Shown here in pieces: positions 39,061 to 47,219 of a stretch of 64,000 nucleotides of DNA. Location of the stretch: the NCBI RefSeq assembly GCF_014268805.2, contig NZ_JABWRF020000003.1, positions 338,001-402,000 of the forward strand, given 5' to 3'. This DNA is from Pseudomonas farsensis. Its GTDB lineage: Bacteria > Pseudomonadota > Gammaproteobacteria > Pseudomonadales > Pseudomonadaceae. The notes beneath the pieces were generated by a model. That model saw nothing but the letters and a program-made list of their open reading frames with translations, searched no databases and was not told where the DNA came from. The position numbers and the translations under genes were made by a program. The number at the start of each line of letters is the position of its first letter. Position 1 is the first letter of the stretch.

Positions 39061-39882
39061 CGCTTTGGCGGTGATGTCGACATCCTGCTACCAGACGGTC
39101 AGCCTGCCCCAGATCTGCCGGCGCCGATGGGCGGCCAAGCGGCGGGGATGTTCGGCTTTCCCGAGAAAGGCACCACCGTGGTGGTAGGGTTCGCGTACGG
39201 CCTGCCGCACAAGCCTTTTATCCAGCAGATCCTGGCGCACGGCCTGAGCCTGCCCCGGGTGCCGAAAGGTGACCAGGTGTGGCAACAAAGCGAGGCCTGC
39301 CAGCAGCGCGTCGACGCGGACGGCAACTGGCTGCGCCAGACCGATGGCAAGATCCAGGACAAGGCGATTGAGCGCGAAGTTGAGGCCCTGGACAACCGCG
39401 AGCAGTACCAGAGCCACGCCAGCAACGTGGATGACCATTCCACCGAGTCGGTGGGCGGTACCAAGACGCTCGAGGCGATGGGTGCCCTCAAGCTGCTTTC
39501 AGGTGGGGCAGCTAGCCTGGCCGCCATCGATGATCTTAACCAGGCCACGGGCCGGGACTTCAACCTAGTGGTAGGGCAGAAGCTGAACGCGACGATCGGT
39601 GGCGACCTGCAGGAGCGGATCGAGGGCTTGCGGGCGAGCGTGGTGGGCGTGAGCCAGCGCTTGCAGGCGCCGAAGACGTGGCTGGGGTCGGAAAGCGTGA
39701 ACGTGCTGCAGGTGCTGTGCGATCTGCTGGAACTTGTGCACGAGATGAACGTGCAGTTGGCCGCACACACACACGGGCCGACGCCGGTACCGAGCAACGC
39801 AAGTGCTTTCACACAAGCTGATACATCGGCATTATTACTTGCTGAAAAGTTAAAGCCGATAACCTCTGAACAGCAGCAATAA
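39061..39882 (+). pseudogene. 5'-truncated phage spike/baseplate V-like gene
   Basis: An open frame (from before 39070, GDVDILLPDGQPAPDLPAP) encodes ~270 residues like the C-terminal part of a phage baseplate/spike protein. KGTTVVVGFAYGLPHKPFIQQIL resembles the OB-fold end of gpV-type spikes, and AHTHGPTPVPSN contains the HxH tip motif. The N terminus is missing; the frame runs straight out of the antitoxin remnant. It differs from the tailocin gpV in this window. A translation start at ATG 39127 would give 251 residues but function is unlikely. Confidence 0.75.
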
Positions 39883-39884
39883 AA

Positions 39885-40694
39885 CTAAGAGTAAAAACTC
39901 TTATTGACATGAATATTCAAAGCATGAATTGCGGGTATCCTGATTTTGGGGTCGACAATATTCATTGTTCCGTACAAGTGGTCATTTAGAGATTGGTGAG
40001 TGAAAAAATACCGCTCAAACATAAATAAATCTACCGCGTCCTGCGCCTTAATCGTAATGCGCTGGAAGTTTTTTTCTACCGCCATTGAGTACGCCTCGAA
40101 ACTTACCAGGCTCTCTGGCACTGTTTTTTTACTCCGGATCGAGAGCAATGATCCCAGCACTGCAGTGGTAGGCATACCAAATGCTTCTACCAGCCCCTCC
40201 CCGTCAATATTGCTGATCGCAGCAGTAAGAGATTCGAAATAGAAATCTTGCCAGTGCATCCTAACGATCGCCTTGTTAATGTCCTCGCTTAGCGACAAGT
40301 AAATTGCGTCAAATTTTTCATTGGCACTGACCAAAGAGCGAATGAGCTCTTTAGCTTGTGAAGGTGTTGGGCCTGCAAGGTGAGCGAAATTATTGGCTAC
40401 GATGGTCATCTTCTCTATCAAGCTACGACACTCAGCCACTAGTGCTATCTGCCTATCAAGTTGCTTGTTTCTCTGATACTGATATACACCAAGAATAAGC
40501 GCGCCTGCCGTGGCCACTTGAGCGACGAGACTGAATAGGTCGATAAATTTAATCTGCCAGAAATCATCACTGGATGTTCTTAAAAATAGCACTCCAAGTC
40601 CAGCAATTAACAAGGCAAGAAAAATGGCCCCGAAAAACAAATCGCGCTTTCTTAGTTTTGATTCTGGCTTTTTCTCGAAATGGATTCCCATCAT
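39885..40694 (-). CDS. membrane protein of unknown function
   Basis: A 269-residue protein with two N-terminal transmembrane segments (about 21-40 and 52-69) followed by a ~195-residue soluble domain of alpha-helical character. I recognise no domain. DNA is less GC-rich than the core genome. It lies just behind another unknown membrane-anchored gene on the same strand (35 bp gap), and the two probably form one operon. ATG 40694 or 40691 (AGGA closer to the second). Confidence 0.7.
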   Translation of the reverse strand: MMGIHFEKKPESKLRKRDLFFGAIFLALLIAGLGVLFLRTSSDDFWQIKFIDLFSLVAQVATAGALILGVYQYQRNKQLDRQIALVAECRSLIEKMTIVANNFAHLAGPTPSQAKELIRSLVSANEKFDAIYLSLSEDINKAIVRMHWQDFYFESLTAAISNIDGEGLVEAFGMPTTAVLGSLLSIRSKKTVPESLVSFEAYSMAVEKNFQRITIKAQDAVDLFMFERYFFTHQSLNDHLYGTMNIVDPKIRIPAIHALNIHVNKSFYS

Positions 40695-40729
40695 TCATCC
40701 TCAAATCATACTTGTTTAGGCAGCTTAAG

Positions 40730-41428
40730 TTAGAGCCTTCCTAGGCCCGGGTCCGATATCTCCTGATTCATTTTTGTAATTGCTGACTCGATATCACGCA
40801 TCAGCACAGGATAAGTCTGGCTAAGTTCTGCGGTCAGTGTCTTCAGCGCATCCGCATAAGATCCCATACCCAGAACCTTAGCCTCCAAAATAACCCATTG
40901 GTCATGATAGAACGAATGATCGTTGCCCGTAGCATCAACGCTGACAGCTAGCTGCGTCATCTCCTGAAGTCGTTTTCTTCCTGCCCCCCACACCAAATCT
41001 AAGTACCGATTGTTGGTTTCAATCATGGCCACCAAACCCTTCATACGCATATAGGTTCTCACTATAGAACCTGCAGTGGTCGGGTCGATTTCCGCGAGAG
41101 AACTTGCCATGGTGTCATAAACTGTAAATGTATCAGCCCCAATATCTAGGCGATACATATGAGGTTCACCTTGCGGAAGGGCAAGAAGGCTGGCGGCATA
41201 CTCCATATTGTAGAGGCCCCACGCCGCTCCCATTTCAGTGCTGATGAGTAGCAAAGAGTTACGAACTGAAACTAACGCTTCCCTCTTTGCTCGTTTCTCA
41301 CTCAATTCATAAGCTTTAATTGAAGCGTGTCTAGCGAAAAAACCGCCGATGAACGCAGCTCCTAAGCCAATAACAGCAGGATTTTCGAGTATTTTACGGA
41401 ACTCGGTTAGAGCACCCACAATTTCCAT
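40730..41428 (-). CDS. membrane-anchored protein of unknown function
   Basis: A 232-residue protein with one N-terminal hydrophobic segment (PAVIGLGAAFIGGFFA, about 17-33) and a long helical body. Start MEIVGAL at 41428 is chosen; GTG/ATG 41470 is possible. No known family. It pairs with the two-segment membrane protein downstream. Such pairs in islands are often defence or lysis-control genes, but there is no direct evidence for this. Confidence 0.65.
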   Translation of the reverse strand: MEIVGALTEFRKILENPAVIGLGAAFIGGFFARHASIKAYELSEKRAKREALVSVRNSLLLISTEMGAAWGLYNMEYAASLLALPQGEPHMYRLDIGADTFTVYDTMASSLAEIDPTTAGSIVRTYMRMKGLVAMIETNNRYLDLVWGAGRKRLQEMTQLAVSVDATGNDHSFYHDQWVILEAKVLGMGSYADALKTLTAELSQTYPVLMRDIESAITKMNQEISDPGLGRL

Positions 41429-41530
41429 AGCACTTCTCGGCTGGCGGCATAGGGCTACTATGGTAATCATTCTGGGAGGGCAGTGGAATTACCCTCAGCG
41501 ACACCACCAGACCGGGCGCACGCGTGCCCA

Positions 41531-41785
41531 TCAATAATCTAGAATCCGATCAGCGCAAATCGGAATGTGGCCATGCCATATAGTCTCGCGTCGTACAGCG
41601 AGGGCAGCGGCTTCTTTGCATAGGTTAGGTAGGGATGAATTTCGACCAGATTCAATGGCTCGTCCTAGCCGATCATCCTGAATGCATGTGACCCGAACGT
41701 CTACCGTCACGCCCTGATACCCACCGCGATCCTGGGGCGACATGCTGACACCTCGATAGCGCATTGGCGTCACAAGCATTCGCAT
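41531..41785 (-). CDS. small protein in SOS-box operon
   Basis: An 84-residue ORF (MRMLVTPMRYRGVSMSP...) with GAGG about 6 bp before ATG 41785. It starts 12 bp after the stop of the SOS-box gene and so is likely co-transcribed. No known domain. Ends HIPICADRILDY. Confidence 0.5.
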   Translation of the reverse strand: MRMLVTPMRYRGVSMSPQDRGGYQGVTVDVRVTCIQDDRLGRAIESGRNSSLPNLCKEAAALAVRRETIWHGHIPICADRILDY

Positions 41786-41797
41786 GATCCGCCTCAC

Positions 41798-42028
41798 CTA
41801 CCAGTTCTCAGCTTCCGTCGCTTGATGCGCGTACATCAACGCTTCATCAGCTAGCTCCAGCATTTCTGCCAAAGTCCCTGCATCAACCGAATGAGCATCG
41901 CGCAGCGCGTAGGCATGGTGCAGCAATTCCCGATGACGCTTCGTGGGCTCCTGGATCAGTGCATCAGTGTCCTGGAGGAGGTGGTACCACTCGGGGAGCG
42001 TTAAGAGGTTGGCTTGTTGTGCGAGCAT
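41798..42028 (-). CDS. SOS-box-controlled small protein
   Basis: A 76-residue acidic, helical protein (MLAQQANLLTLPEWYHLLQD...). A near-perfect LexA box lies 18 bp upstream of the ATG. The first 44 codons and 160 bp upstream are duplicated at 45101-45397, where the gene is cut. The function is not known; the LexA box suggests a DNA-damage-induced role, perhaps from a prophage. Confidence 0.65.
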   Translation of the reverse strand: MLAQQANLLTLPEWYHLLQDTDALIQEPTKRHRELLHHAYALRDAHSVDAGTLAEMLELADEALMYAHQATEAENW

Positions 42029-42192
42029 GAGGGCATCTGCGAAAAATACTGTATGTGCATACAGTATTTGAAAACATCGGCTTGGTACAGTGCTGAGCCG
42101 ACCAATTGCAACGCACGCGCGCGGGAAAATTGCGGCGAGAAAAAAAATTGCGCGAGAAAATTACTTATCCCCCTCCCGCCGACGGGCTTTGC
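41895..42192 (-). repeat. SOS-gene repeat, copy 1
   Basis: About 298 bp containing the 5' part of the small gene, the LexA box and upstream DNA. It recurs at 45101-45397 with a few changes and one missing A. Confidence 0.92.
42047..42066 (-). promoter_or_regulatory. LexA (SOS) box, copy 1
   Basis: TACTGTATGTGCATACAGTA is a 20-bp palindrome with one central mismatch and has CTG-N10-CAG. It lies 18 bp before the small gene on the minus strand. Confidence 0.88.
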
Positions 42193-42262
42193 GTCACAAA
42201 AAAGTGCAAAGACCTGGTGTGGTGCAATACGGGACTCAGCCCAAGCCCACTGCTGGACCTAG

Positions 42263-43207
42263 GCTCTGTCTGAAATTCCGAGAAACTGAACTCCCGTACC
42301 CCGAAAGCCGAAATTCTGTAATTTTTTCAGCCATCTACGGAAAGGAATTCTGTGATGGCCAAGCGCTACGAACTTTCAGATGAAGCATGGGACGTGATCG
42401 CGGATCTCTTCACTCCAACCCACTGCAGAGGAAGGCCGCGATCAAATGATCGTCTGATGCTCGACGGCGTACTGTGGCTGCTGTGCTCAGGTGCTGCATG
42501 GCGGGACATGCCCGAGCGGTTCGGGCCTTGGCGAACGGTCTACCATCGCTTTCGGGATTGGCGGAATAGGGGCACATTCGATCAGTTGCTCAAGCGATTA
42601 CACCTCCGACTGAACGATAAAGGTCTCATCGACCTGCAGACCTGGATGATCGACTCAACCGCTGTTCGTGCAACCCGCGCCTCATCAGGTGCAGGTAAAA
42701 AAGGGGGCCTGATGAACCTGCCGATCATGCTCTAGGCCGCAGTCGCGGTGGCCTCATCACGAAGATTCATATGCTTTGCGATGCCAACGGCGTGCCGTTA
42801 CGCTTCCTTCTCTCTGGCGGTCAAGCCAGTGACATCAGCTATGCCCAGCCGCTACTGGATGAAGTAAGCATCCCGGCGAGCCAACGTGGCCGCCCTCGCA
42901 AACGCTGCCGTTGGCTGCTAGCCGACAAGGGCTACGACGCCGATGCTCTGCGGCGTTACTGTGACCGATACCGCATGCAGCCGGTCATTCCTCTGCGCTC
43001 GATGAAGCGCAAGCCCAAGCCTGGGCTACCCCGCCTGTTTGATCGCCCAAAGTACCGTCAACGCAATGTGATCGAGCGCATGTTTGGCTGGCTGAAAGAG
43101 AATCGGAGGATCGTGACGCGCTTCGACAAGCTGGCGAAAAGTTATGCCGCGATGGTCTCGCTGGCCTGCGCTATGCGGTGTTTGAGACACCTCTTTTCAG
43201 ACAGAGC
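42263..43207 (+). mobile_element. IS5-family insertion sequence (IS427-type)
   Basis: A 945-bp element with terminal inverted repeats GCTCTGTCTGAAA / TTTCAGACAGAGC and flanking 4-bp direct repeats CTAG (42259-42262 and 43208-43211), which fits the YTAR target rule of the IS5 family. It carries one transposase gene in two frames. The duplicated target shows simple insertion. Confidence 0.93.
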
Positions 43208-43211
43208 CTAG
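42355..43211 (+). CDS. IS5-family transposase, -1 frameshift fusion
   Basis: OrfA (42355-42735) ends soon after the slippery AAAAAAG (42697-42703). A -1 shift there continues into OrfB (to 43211) through ...DHALGRSRGGLITKIHML. The DDE residues are in WMIDSTAVRA, LLADKGYDAD and ERMFGWLKENRR. The joint product is about 285 residues, the usual length. All signs point to an intact element. Confidence 0.9.
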
Positions 43212-43449
43212 CAACTGAGAAGGCATTGCACTGCGTGCAAAGTTTTGCAAAGAAATGTCACGCGCTTGCATGGCGTGCTGCAGGCTTGTATCGAGGGGAG
43301 CAATTCCGTAAAGCCCCAGCCCGCTTAGGCGGTAGGTTGGAAAACAGGCGAAAAGGTCGATTTTCCAAATTTGCCCCGCTTCTGGTAATGCGCACCAAGT
43401 CGCGATGCCAGATCTGCTACAAACCGAGAGGCCTAGCGGCAGTAAGCTT

Positions 43450-43836
43450 TCAGGCTATTTGCAGGCTGTCGGGGCTTTTCACTTCATTGCTTTCGGCCTG
43501 GAGCTTCAAATGCGGGAGATTTGCTTGGTTCACCAGGCGCCTGTGTTCCGCTGTGACGGTCGGATGTAGCAGACTCTTGAGCAGTTCTGCCAGCTTCAGT
43601 GCGGTCTCTTCAGTAATCTTTTTCACCGTGCCAACGCGAGCGGATGGGCGGCATATTTTGCCAGTCGACACACCTAGGGCGTCGACCATGCCGCATACAT
43701 ACCCGTCCAGAAACTCGTTGTCGAATAGCACACGGCTCTCGGGGGCTTCTTGATAGTCCCAATCCACCCGCCAAGAACGTCCTTCTTTTCTTACATCGAT
43801 CTTGGGTAACGCAGGATGTGGGGCAGGGGCTTTCAT
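43450..43836 (-). CDS. hypothetical island protein
   Basis: A 128-residue protein (MKAPAPHPALPKIDVRKEGRSW...) with GGAG 6 bp before ATG 43836. Acidic/basic mixture and no transmembrane segment. No domain recognised. It stands 75 bp beyond the RelE/HTH module on the same strand. Confidence 0.5.
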   Translation of the reverse strand: MKAPAPHPALPKIDVRKEGRSWRVDWDYQEAPESRVLFDNEFLDGYVCGMVDALGVSTGKICRPSARVGTVKKITEETALKLAELLKSLLHPTVTAEHRRLVNQANLPHLKLQAESNEVKSPDSLQIA

Positions 43837-43910
43837 CAGCGGCTCCGAGGAAGCGATGGGCAGGGGGAACTGTTGGACTACAGCTAGTTGTTGAACGCGG
43901 TAGACCCTTC

Positions 43911-44198
43911 TCAGCTCAAGGCCGCGAGTACATGTTCAGGGTCGTTATGGATAGCCCTGAGCAACGCCCGTGCTGGACCTTCAGGCTCACGGCGTCCTTG
44001 CTCCCAATTACGTAGAGTTCCTACGGCAACATCTATGCGTTTGGCGAACGTAGCTTGAGAAAGCCCGGTTGCTTGGCGGATCTTCTTGACTTGAACCGCG
44101 TCTACGTGGAATTCACGCGATGGCTGACGCTCACCGCGATCGATCTCATCCATCTGGGTCATGCTTTCCACAAGACGATCGAAGAGATTCTTTTCCAT
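43911..44198 (-). CDS. HTH antitoxin (HigA/NadS-like)
   Basis: A 95-residue antitoxin. The HTH_XRE at about 37-85 holds VKKIRQATGLSQATFAKRIDVAVGTLRNWEQGRREPEG. Its ATG overlaps the toxin stop (TAATG), so the toxin is first, as in higBA and nadTS pairs. It should neutralise the toxin and repress the pair. Confidence 0.88.
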   Translation of the reverse strand: MEKNLFDRLVESMTQMDEIDRGERQPSREFHVDAVQVKKIRQATGLSQATFAKRIDVAVGTLRNWEQGRREPEGPARALLRAIHNDPEHVLAALS

Positions 44199-44512
44199 TA
44201 TTTCCACCCTTTGTTAAGTGCGCGGAGCTGCGCGTTCTGACGATCGGTCAAGGTATCCATGATACCTTTTCGATAAATCAGAATCATTCGTATCTGTTGT
44301 GCCGATGTCACATGGTAATAAATCACCCGGACGCCACCACTTTTGCCTTTGCCATTGGCCGCCCAGCGGATTTTCCTCAGTCCACCGGTATCTTCAAGGA
44401 GGGCCCCCGATGTGGGGTGTTCTGCGAGATACCTCTGCAGTTTTCGGTACTCCTCATCGTCCAAATGCTCCGCTAGATCGGAGGTGAAAATTGGTGACTC
44501 GATGAAGATCAT
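44198..44512 (-). CDS. RelE/HigB-type toxin
   Basis: A 104-residue RelE-superfamily toxin (FIESPIFTSDLAEHLDDEEYRKLQ; GGLRKIRWAANGKGKSGGVRVIYYHV; ILIYRKG). Family members cut mRNA at the ribosome. It is coupled to the HTH antitoxin. The rimO-repeat copy B lies 138 bp upstream and its rimO promoter points toward this operon. Confidence 0.9.
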   Translation of the reverse strand: MIFIESPIFTSDLAEHLDDEEYRKLQRYLAEHPTSGALLEDTGGLRKIRWAANGKGKSGGVRVIYYHVTSAQQIRMILIYRKGIMDTLTDRQNAQLRALNKGWK

Positions 44513-44646
44513 GCAATCCCTGCTATGCGTCATTGGCGTATGTGGATGATAGCCAGACGCTCAGAAAGTATCAACTATTTGCTGATCATTTTTGATCAAC
44601 CAGGCCGGCCCTCGGTCGGAGGATTCCCCTGTTTACTTTGGGTATC

Positions 44647-44703
44647 TTAGGGGCACCCAAGCGAAACAAAGCCGACCTTAGGAATGGCGTTGGTGGTGGA
44701 CAT
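44647..44703 (-). pseudogene. rimO N-terminal fragment B (18 codons)
   Basis: Codes for [18 protein letters not shown] then a stop. Same promoter region as rimO. It stops just past the codon of cluster Cys17. Confidence 0.9.
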
Positions 44704-45102
44704 GACTAACCTCGGTATTGAATACAGGCCGCCCGGCCGGTAACGGGGGCGATCCTGGCGGGCGCTTTGCGCGCCTCTGATCAAAAAGTGCGCAATTCTA
44801 GCGAGCACGAGGTCGCTTGACCAGCAGAAATACGACGAACGTTGTTTCCCCATCCATGGCGTTGCCCGGCGCCAGTAGGCAACGGCTGGAAACACAACCT
44901 TGCGGTTCCAAGCCTTGCTAAGCAGGGCGTTGCTGCGCACTGACGTGCAGGTCATTAACGCCTAACGCCGCCGATTGTCGTCCGGCTTCTTCCCGTGCTG
45001 CCTTGTGCCGATTAGATCGTCCGCCGCCCCCGTAGGGTCTGTTGCCCAATAATGTTGTCGGTTACACAGGCATAGAGAATGCGACAGCTATCGCCGGGTG
45101 GC
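44651..45102 (-). repeat. rimO 5'-end repeat, copy B
   Basis: Direct repeat of copy A. It holds rimO codons 1-18, then a TAA at 44647-44649, and a decayed antitoxin part. It ends in the same GGTGGC where copy A goes on; here the sequence switches to the SOS-gene repeat. Confidence 0.95.
44942..45102 (+). pseudogene. decayed HTH antitoxin remnant B
   Basis: It has the same stop codons and indels as remnant A, so decay came before duplication. It is cut short by the joint to the SOS-gene repeat at 45101-45103. Confidence 0.8.
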
Positions 45103-45234
45103 ATCGCGCAGCGCGTAGGCATGGTGCAGCAATTCCCGATGACGCTTCGTGGGCTCCTGGATCAGTGCATCAGTGTCCTGGAGGAGGTGGTACCACTCGG
45201 GGAGCGTTAAGAGGTTGGCTTGTTGTGCGAGCAT
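45103..45234 (-). pseudogene. SOS-box small gene, 3'-truncated copy
   Basis: Codons 1-44 of the gene at 41798-42028 (to HAYALRDA) then the frame runs into the antitoxin remnant. The LexA box upstream is intact. Confidence 0.85.
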
Positions 45235-45252
45235 GAGGGCACCTGCGAAAAA

Positions 45253-45272
45253 TACTGTATGCGCATACAGTA
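45253..45272 (-). promoter_or_regulatory. LexA (SOS) box, copy 2
   Basis: TACTGTATGCGCATACAGTA is a perfect palindrome, CTG-N10-CAG. It lies 18 bp before the cut small gene. Confidence 0.88.
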
Positions 45273-45397
45273 TTTGAAAACATCGGCTTGGTACAGTGCT
45301 GAGCCGACCAGTTGCAACGCACGCGCGCGGGAAAATTGCGGCGAGAAAAAAATTGCGCGAGAAAATCACTTATCCCCCTCCCGCCGACGCGCTTTGC

Positions 45398-46008
45398 CTC
45401 GCGAAATAATGCAAACCAGCGGTGGGGTGCAATGCCTGCTCCAGGCCCCGCCGTCTGTGGGTTCTCGCAGGGGAAGGCCCATTTCATACTGTGAAAGGGA
45501 ATGACAGGTTCGGCAGCCGGGCTTGCACAGTGAAGCGGGGGAGAGACGATCGGGTGGGCTGGCTGCAAGCCACGGAATCCGTGGGCGAGTGTCGGAAAAA
45601 TCCGGTTTAGCGGGGTTTTCAGATTCAGCACGCATCGTTTCTGAACTGCGCAGCGTAGCAAGGGCGACAGACATAAAGACGCTGTAACCACTGCAGTAGA
45701 TGGCTTTCAGCCAGATCAGTCGCCACACCCACGTTGCAATGTAGCGCACCGTTCGTCGTATAGTTAATGGCTACACAGATACACATCAGCAACACGCTGT
45801 GCTAGAGTCGATTCTGCTGGATATAGGCCGGTAACATGAGCAGCCAATCCCGGCTGTCATGACTGACAGGGAGAGCAGCGCAACCTATTTTTGCCGCTGC
45901 AACAAAGTAGGCGTCCGTATGACTCACACCCAATGCGTTAGGGAGTTTCATTGTCAAAGGCGATAGAGGAGTAGATATCACACACGCACCCCGGAAGGAG
46001 AGGAAGTA
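45398..46008. other. about 610 bp between SOS repeat and GNAT TA module
   Basis: One minus-strand ORF (45366-45749, up to 127 codons, MRYIATWVWRL...) is open here, rich in Pro, Ser, Arg and Cys; it has no clear RBS and no known family, and I do not call it a gene. The last ~200 bp (AT-richer) should hold the promoter of the DUF1778/GNAT pair. GGAGAGGAAG stands just before its ATG. Confidence 0.5.
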
Positions 46009-46296
46009 ATGGAAAGAGTGGCAGAAGCGGGCATCAAGCCCGTGTCAATAAATATGAGGGCCGATTCGAAACGGCGGGATTTGATTGATGCTGCAGCTGA
46101 GATTCTCAGCGTCGATCGGACCAGTTTCATCCTAAACGCTGCCTGTCAGCGCGCTGAGGAGGTGATCCTGGATCGCAAGCTTTTCCTGCTTAGTGATGAA
46201 GCTTTCGACCGTTTTGAAAAGGCTCTCGATGCGAACCCCATCAGGAGCAATGAATGCGTCAAGAAACTGCTTGCCCGACCGAAGCCCTGGAGCTGA
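46009..46296 (+). CDS. DUF1778 antitoxin
   Basis: A 95-residue ribbon-helix-helix antitoxin (KPVSINMRADSKRRDLIDAAAEILSVDRTSFIL) with a C-terminal tail that would wrap the toxin. The gene overlaps the GNAT toxin by 43 bp. Type II pair of the TacAT/AtaRT kind. Confidence 0.93.
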   Translation: MERVAEAGIKPVSINMRADSKRRDLIDAAAEILSVDRTSFILNAACQRAEEVILDRKLFLLSDEAFDRFEKALDANPIRSNECVKKLLARPKPWS

Positions 46297-46775
46297 GCCC
46301 TCCCGAGAAGCTGGGTAGTCACCACGTGACGGATAAGTTCAACTGCAACGAACCCTCAATCAATGACTATCTGTGGAGCAAAGCTCTAAAGGCGCAGAAC
46401 GCCAAACACGCGATGGTCTACGTGGTGTGCTTCAAGGGCACGCATGAGGTCGCTGCGTATTACACACTTTCGAACAGTGCGATCGACCGCCGGCATGGTG
46501 CGACAGCCAAGATTCGTCGTAATGCACCAGATCCGCTCCCTGTGACAGTTCTGGGTCGCATGGGCGTGACGGAAGCAGCGAGCGGTCGGGGCCTATCCGT
46601 GGCGTTGCTGGCAGACGCGATTGAGCGCTGCATCATCGCTTCTGAAGTGATTGGGTCCACAGCGTTAATAGTGCATCCGCTCAACGACCGTCTTACCGAT
46701 TTCTACGCAAAGCACGCGGGGTTCATTCCTTGCCCTGACCTTGCTCCCATGACGATGATGCTTCCCCTCAGGTAG
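46254..46775 (+). CDS. GNAT-family acetyltransferase toxin
   Basis: A 173-residue GNAT toxin. The acetyl-CoA part is VLGRMGVTEAASGRGLSVALL and the C-terminal part FYAKHAGFIPCPD is typical. Such toxins acetylate the amino group of aminoacyl-tRNA and block translation. ATG 46254 has AGGAGC 5' of it. Terminator follows. Confidence 0.93.
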   Translation: MRQETACPTEALELSPPEKLGSHHVTDKFNCNEPSINDYLWSKALKAQNAKHAMVYVVCFKGTHEVAAYYTLSNSAIDRRHGATAKIRRNAPDPLPVTVLGRMGVTEAASGRGLSVALLADAIERCIIASEVIGSTALIVHPLNDRLTDFYAKHAGFIPCPDLAPMTMMLPLR

Positions 46776-46784
46776 CAACTGTCG

Positions 46785-46812
46785 AAAAAAGGCCCGCTTA
46801 TGCGGGCTTTTT
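46785..46812. terminator. terminator after GNAT toxin
   Basis: GCCCGC-TTAT-GCGGGC hairpin flanked by A6 and T5, usable in both directions. It also stops transcription coming leftward from the rimO promoter of repeat C. Confidence 0.87.
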
Positions 46813-46911
46813 GTTTAACAGGACACCGAGTACCGAAGGTATATTTTGACTATCGCTCGAGCAACCCAGCGAAACAAAGCCGACCTTAGGAATGGCGTTG
46901 GTGGTGGACAT
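46798..46911 (-). pseudogene. rimO N-terminal fragment C (37 codons)
   Basis: Reads [17 protein letters not shown] then leaves the rimO sequence (SSDSQNIPS...) and ends in the hairpin of the GNAT module. The same codon, Cys17, is the last shared residue. Confidence 0.88.
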
Positions 46912-47149
46912 GACTAACCTCGGTATTGAATACAGGCCGCCCGGCCGGTAACGGGGGCGATCCTGGCGGGCGCTTTGCGCGCCTCTGATCAAAAAGTGCG
47001 CAATTCTAGCGAGCACGAGGTCGCTTGACCAGCAGAAATGCGACGAACGTTGTTTCCCCATCCATGGCGTTGCCCGGCGCCAGTAAGCAACGGCTGGAAA
47101 CATAACCTTGCGTTTCCAAGCCTTGCTAAGCAGGGCGTTGCTGCGCACT
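46869..47149 (-). repeat. rimO 5'-end repeat, copy C
   Basis: About 281 bp matching the first part of copies A and B (rimO start, leader, upstream DNA) with a few changes. It ends in CTGCGCACT, the point where A and B go into antitoxin sequence; here an intact RelE/HTH module follows. Confidence 0.94.
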
Positions 47150-47219
47150 CTCCGTCGCGTAATAAAATGCTTGTTAATGCTTATAAAACACTTATTATTT
47201 GCGGTGTGACGGCGGGCGG

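Larger units (their letters stand above)
45101..45397 (-). repeat. SOS-gene repeat, copy 2
   Basis: Matches 41895-42192. Contains the cut small gene and its control region. Confidence 0.92.

Noticed and set aside
43178-43753. A 191-codon plus ORF after the IS element
   Set aside because: Begins inside the IS right end and has no RBS or domain; it opposes the better-supported minus gene at 43450-43836.
45366-45749. A 127-codon minus ORF upstream of the second SOS repeat
   Set aside because: It could be a small phage-type protein, but it overlaps the repeat, has no clear RBS and has a Pro/Ser/Arg/Cys-rich composition typical of chance frames. Left as a note only.
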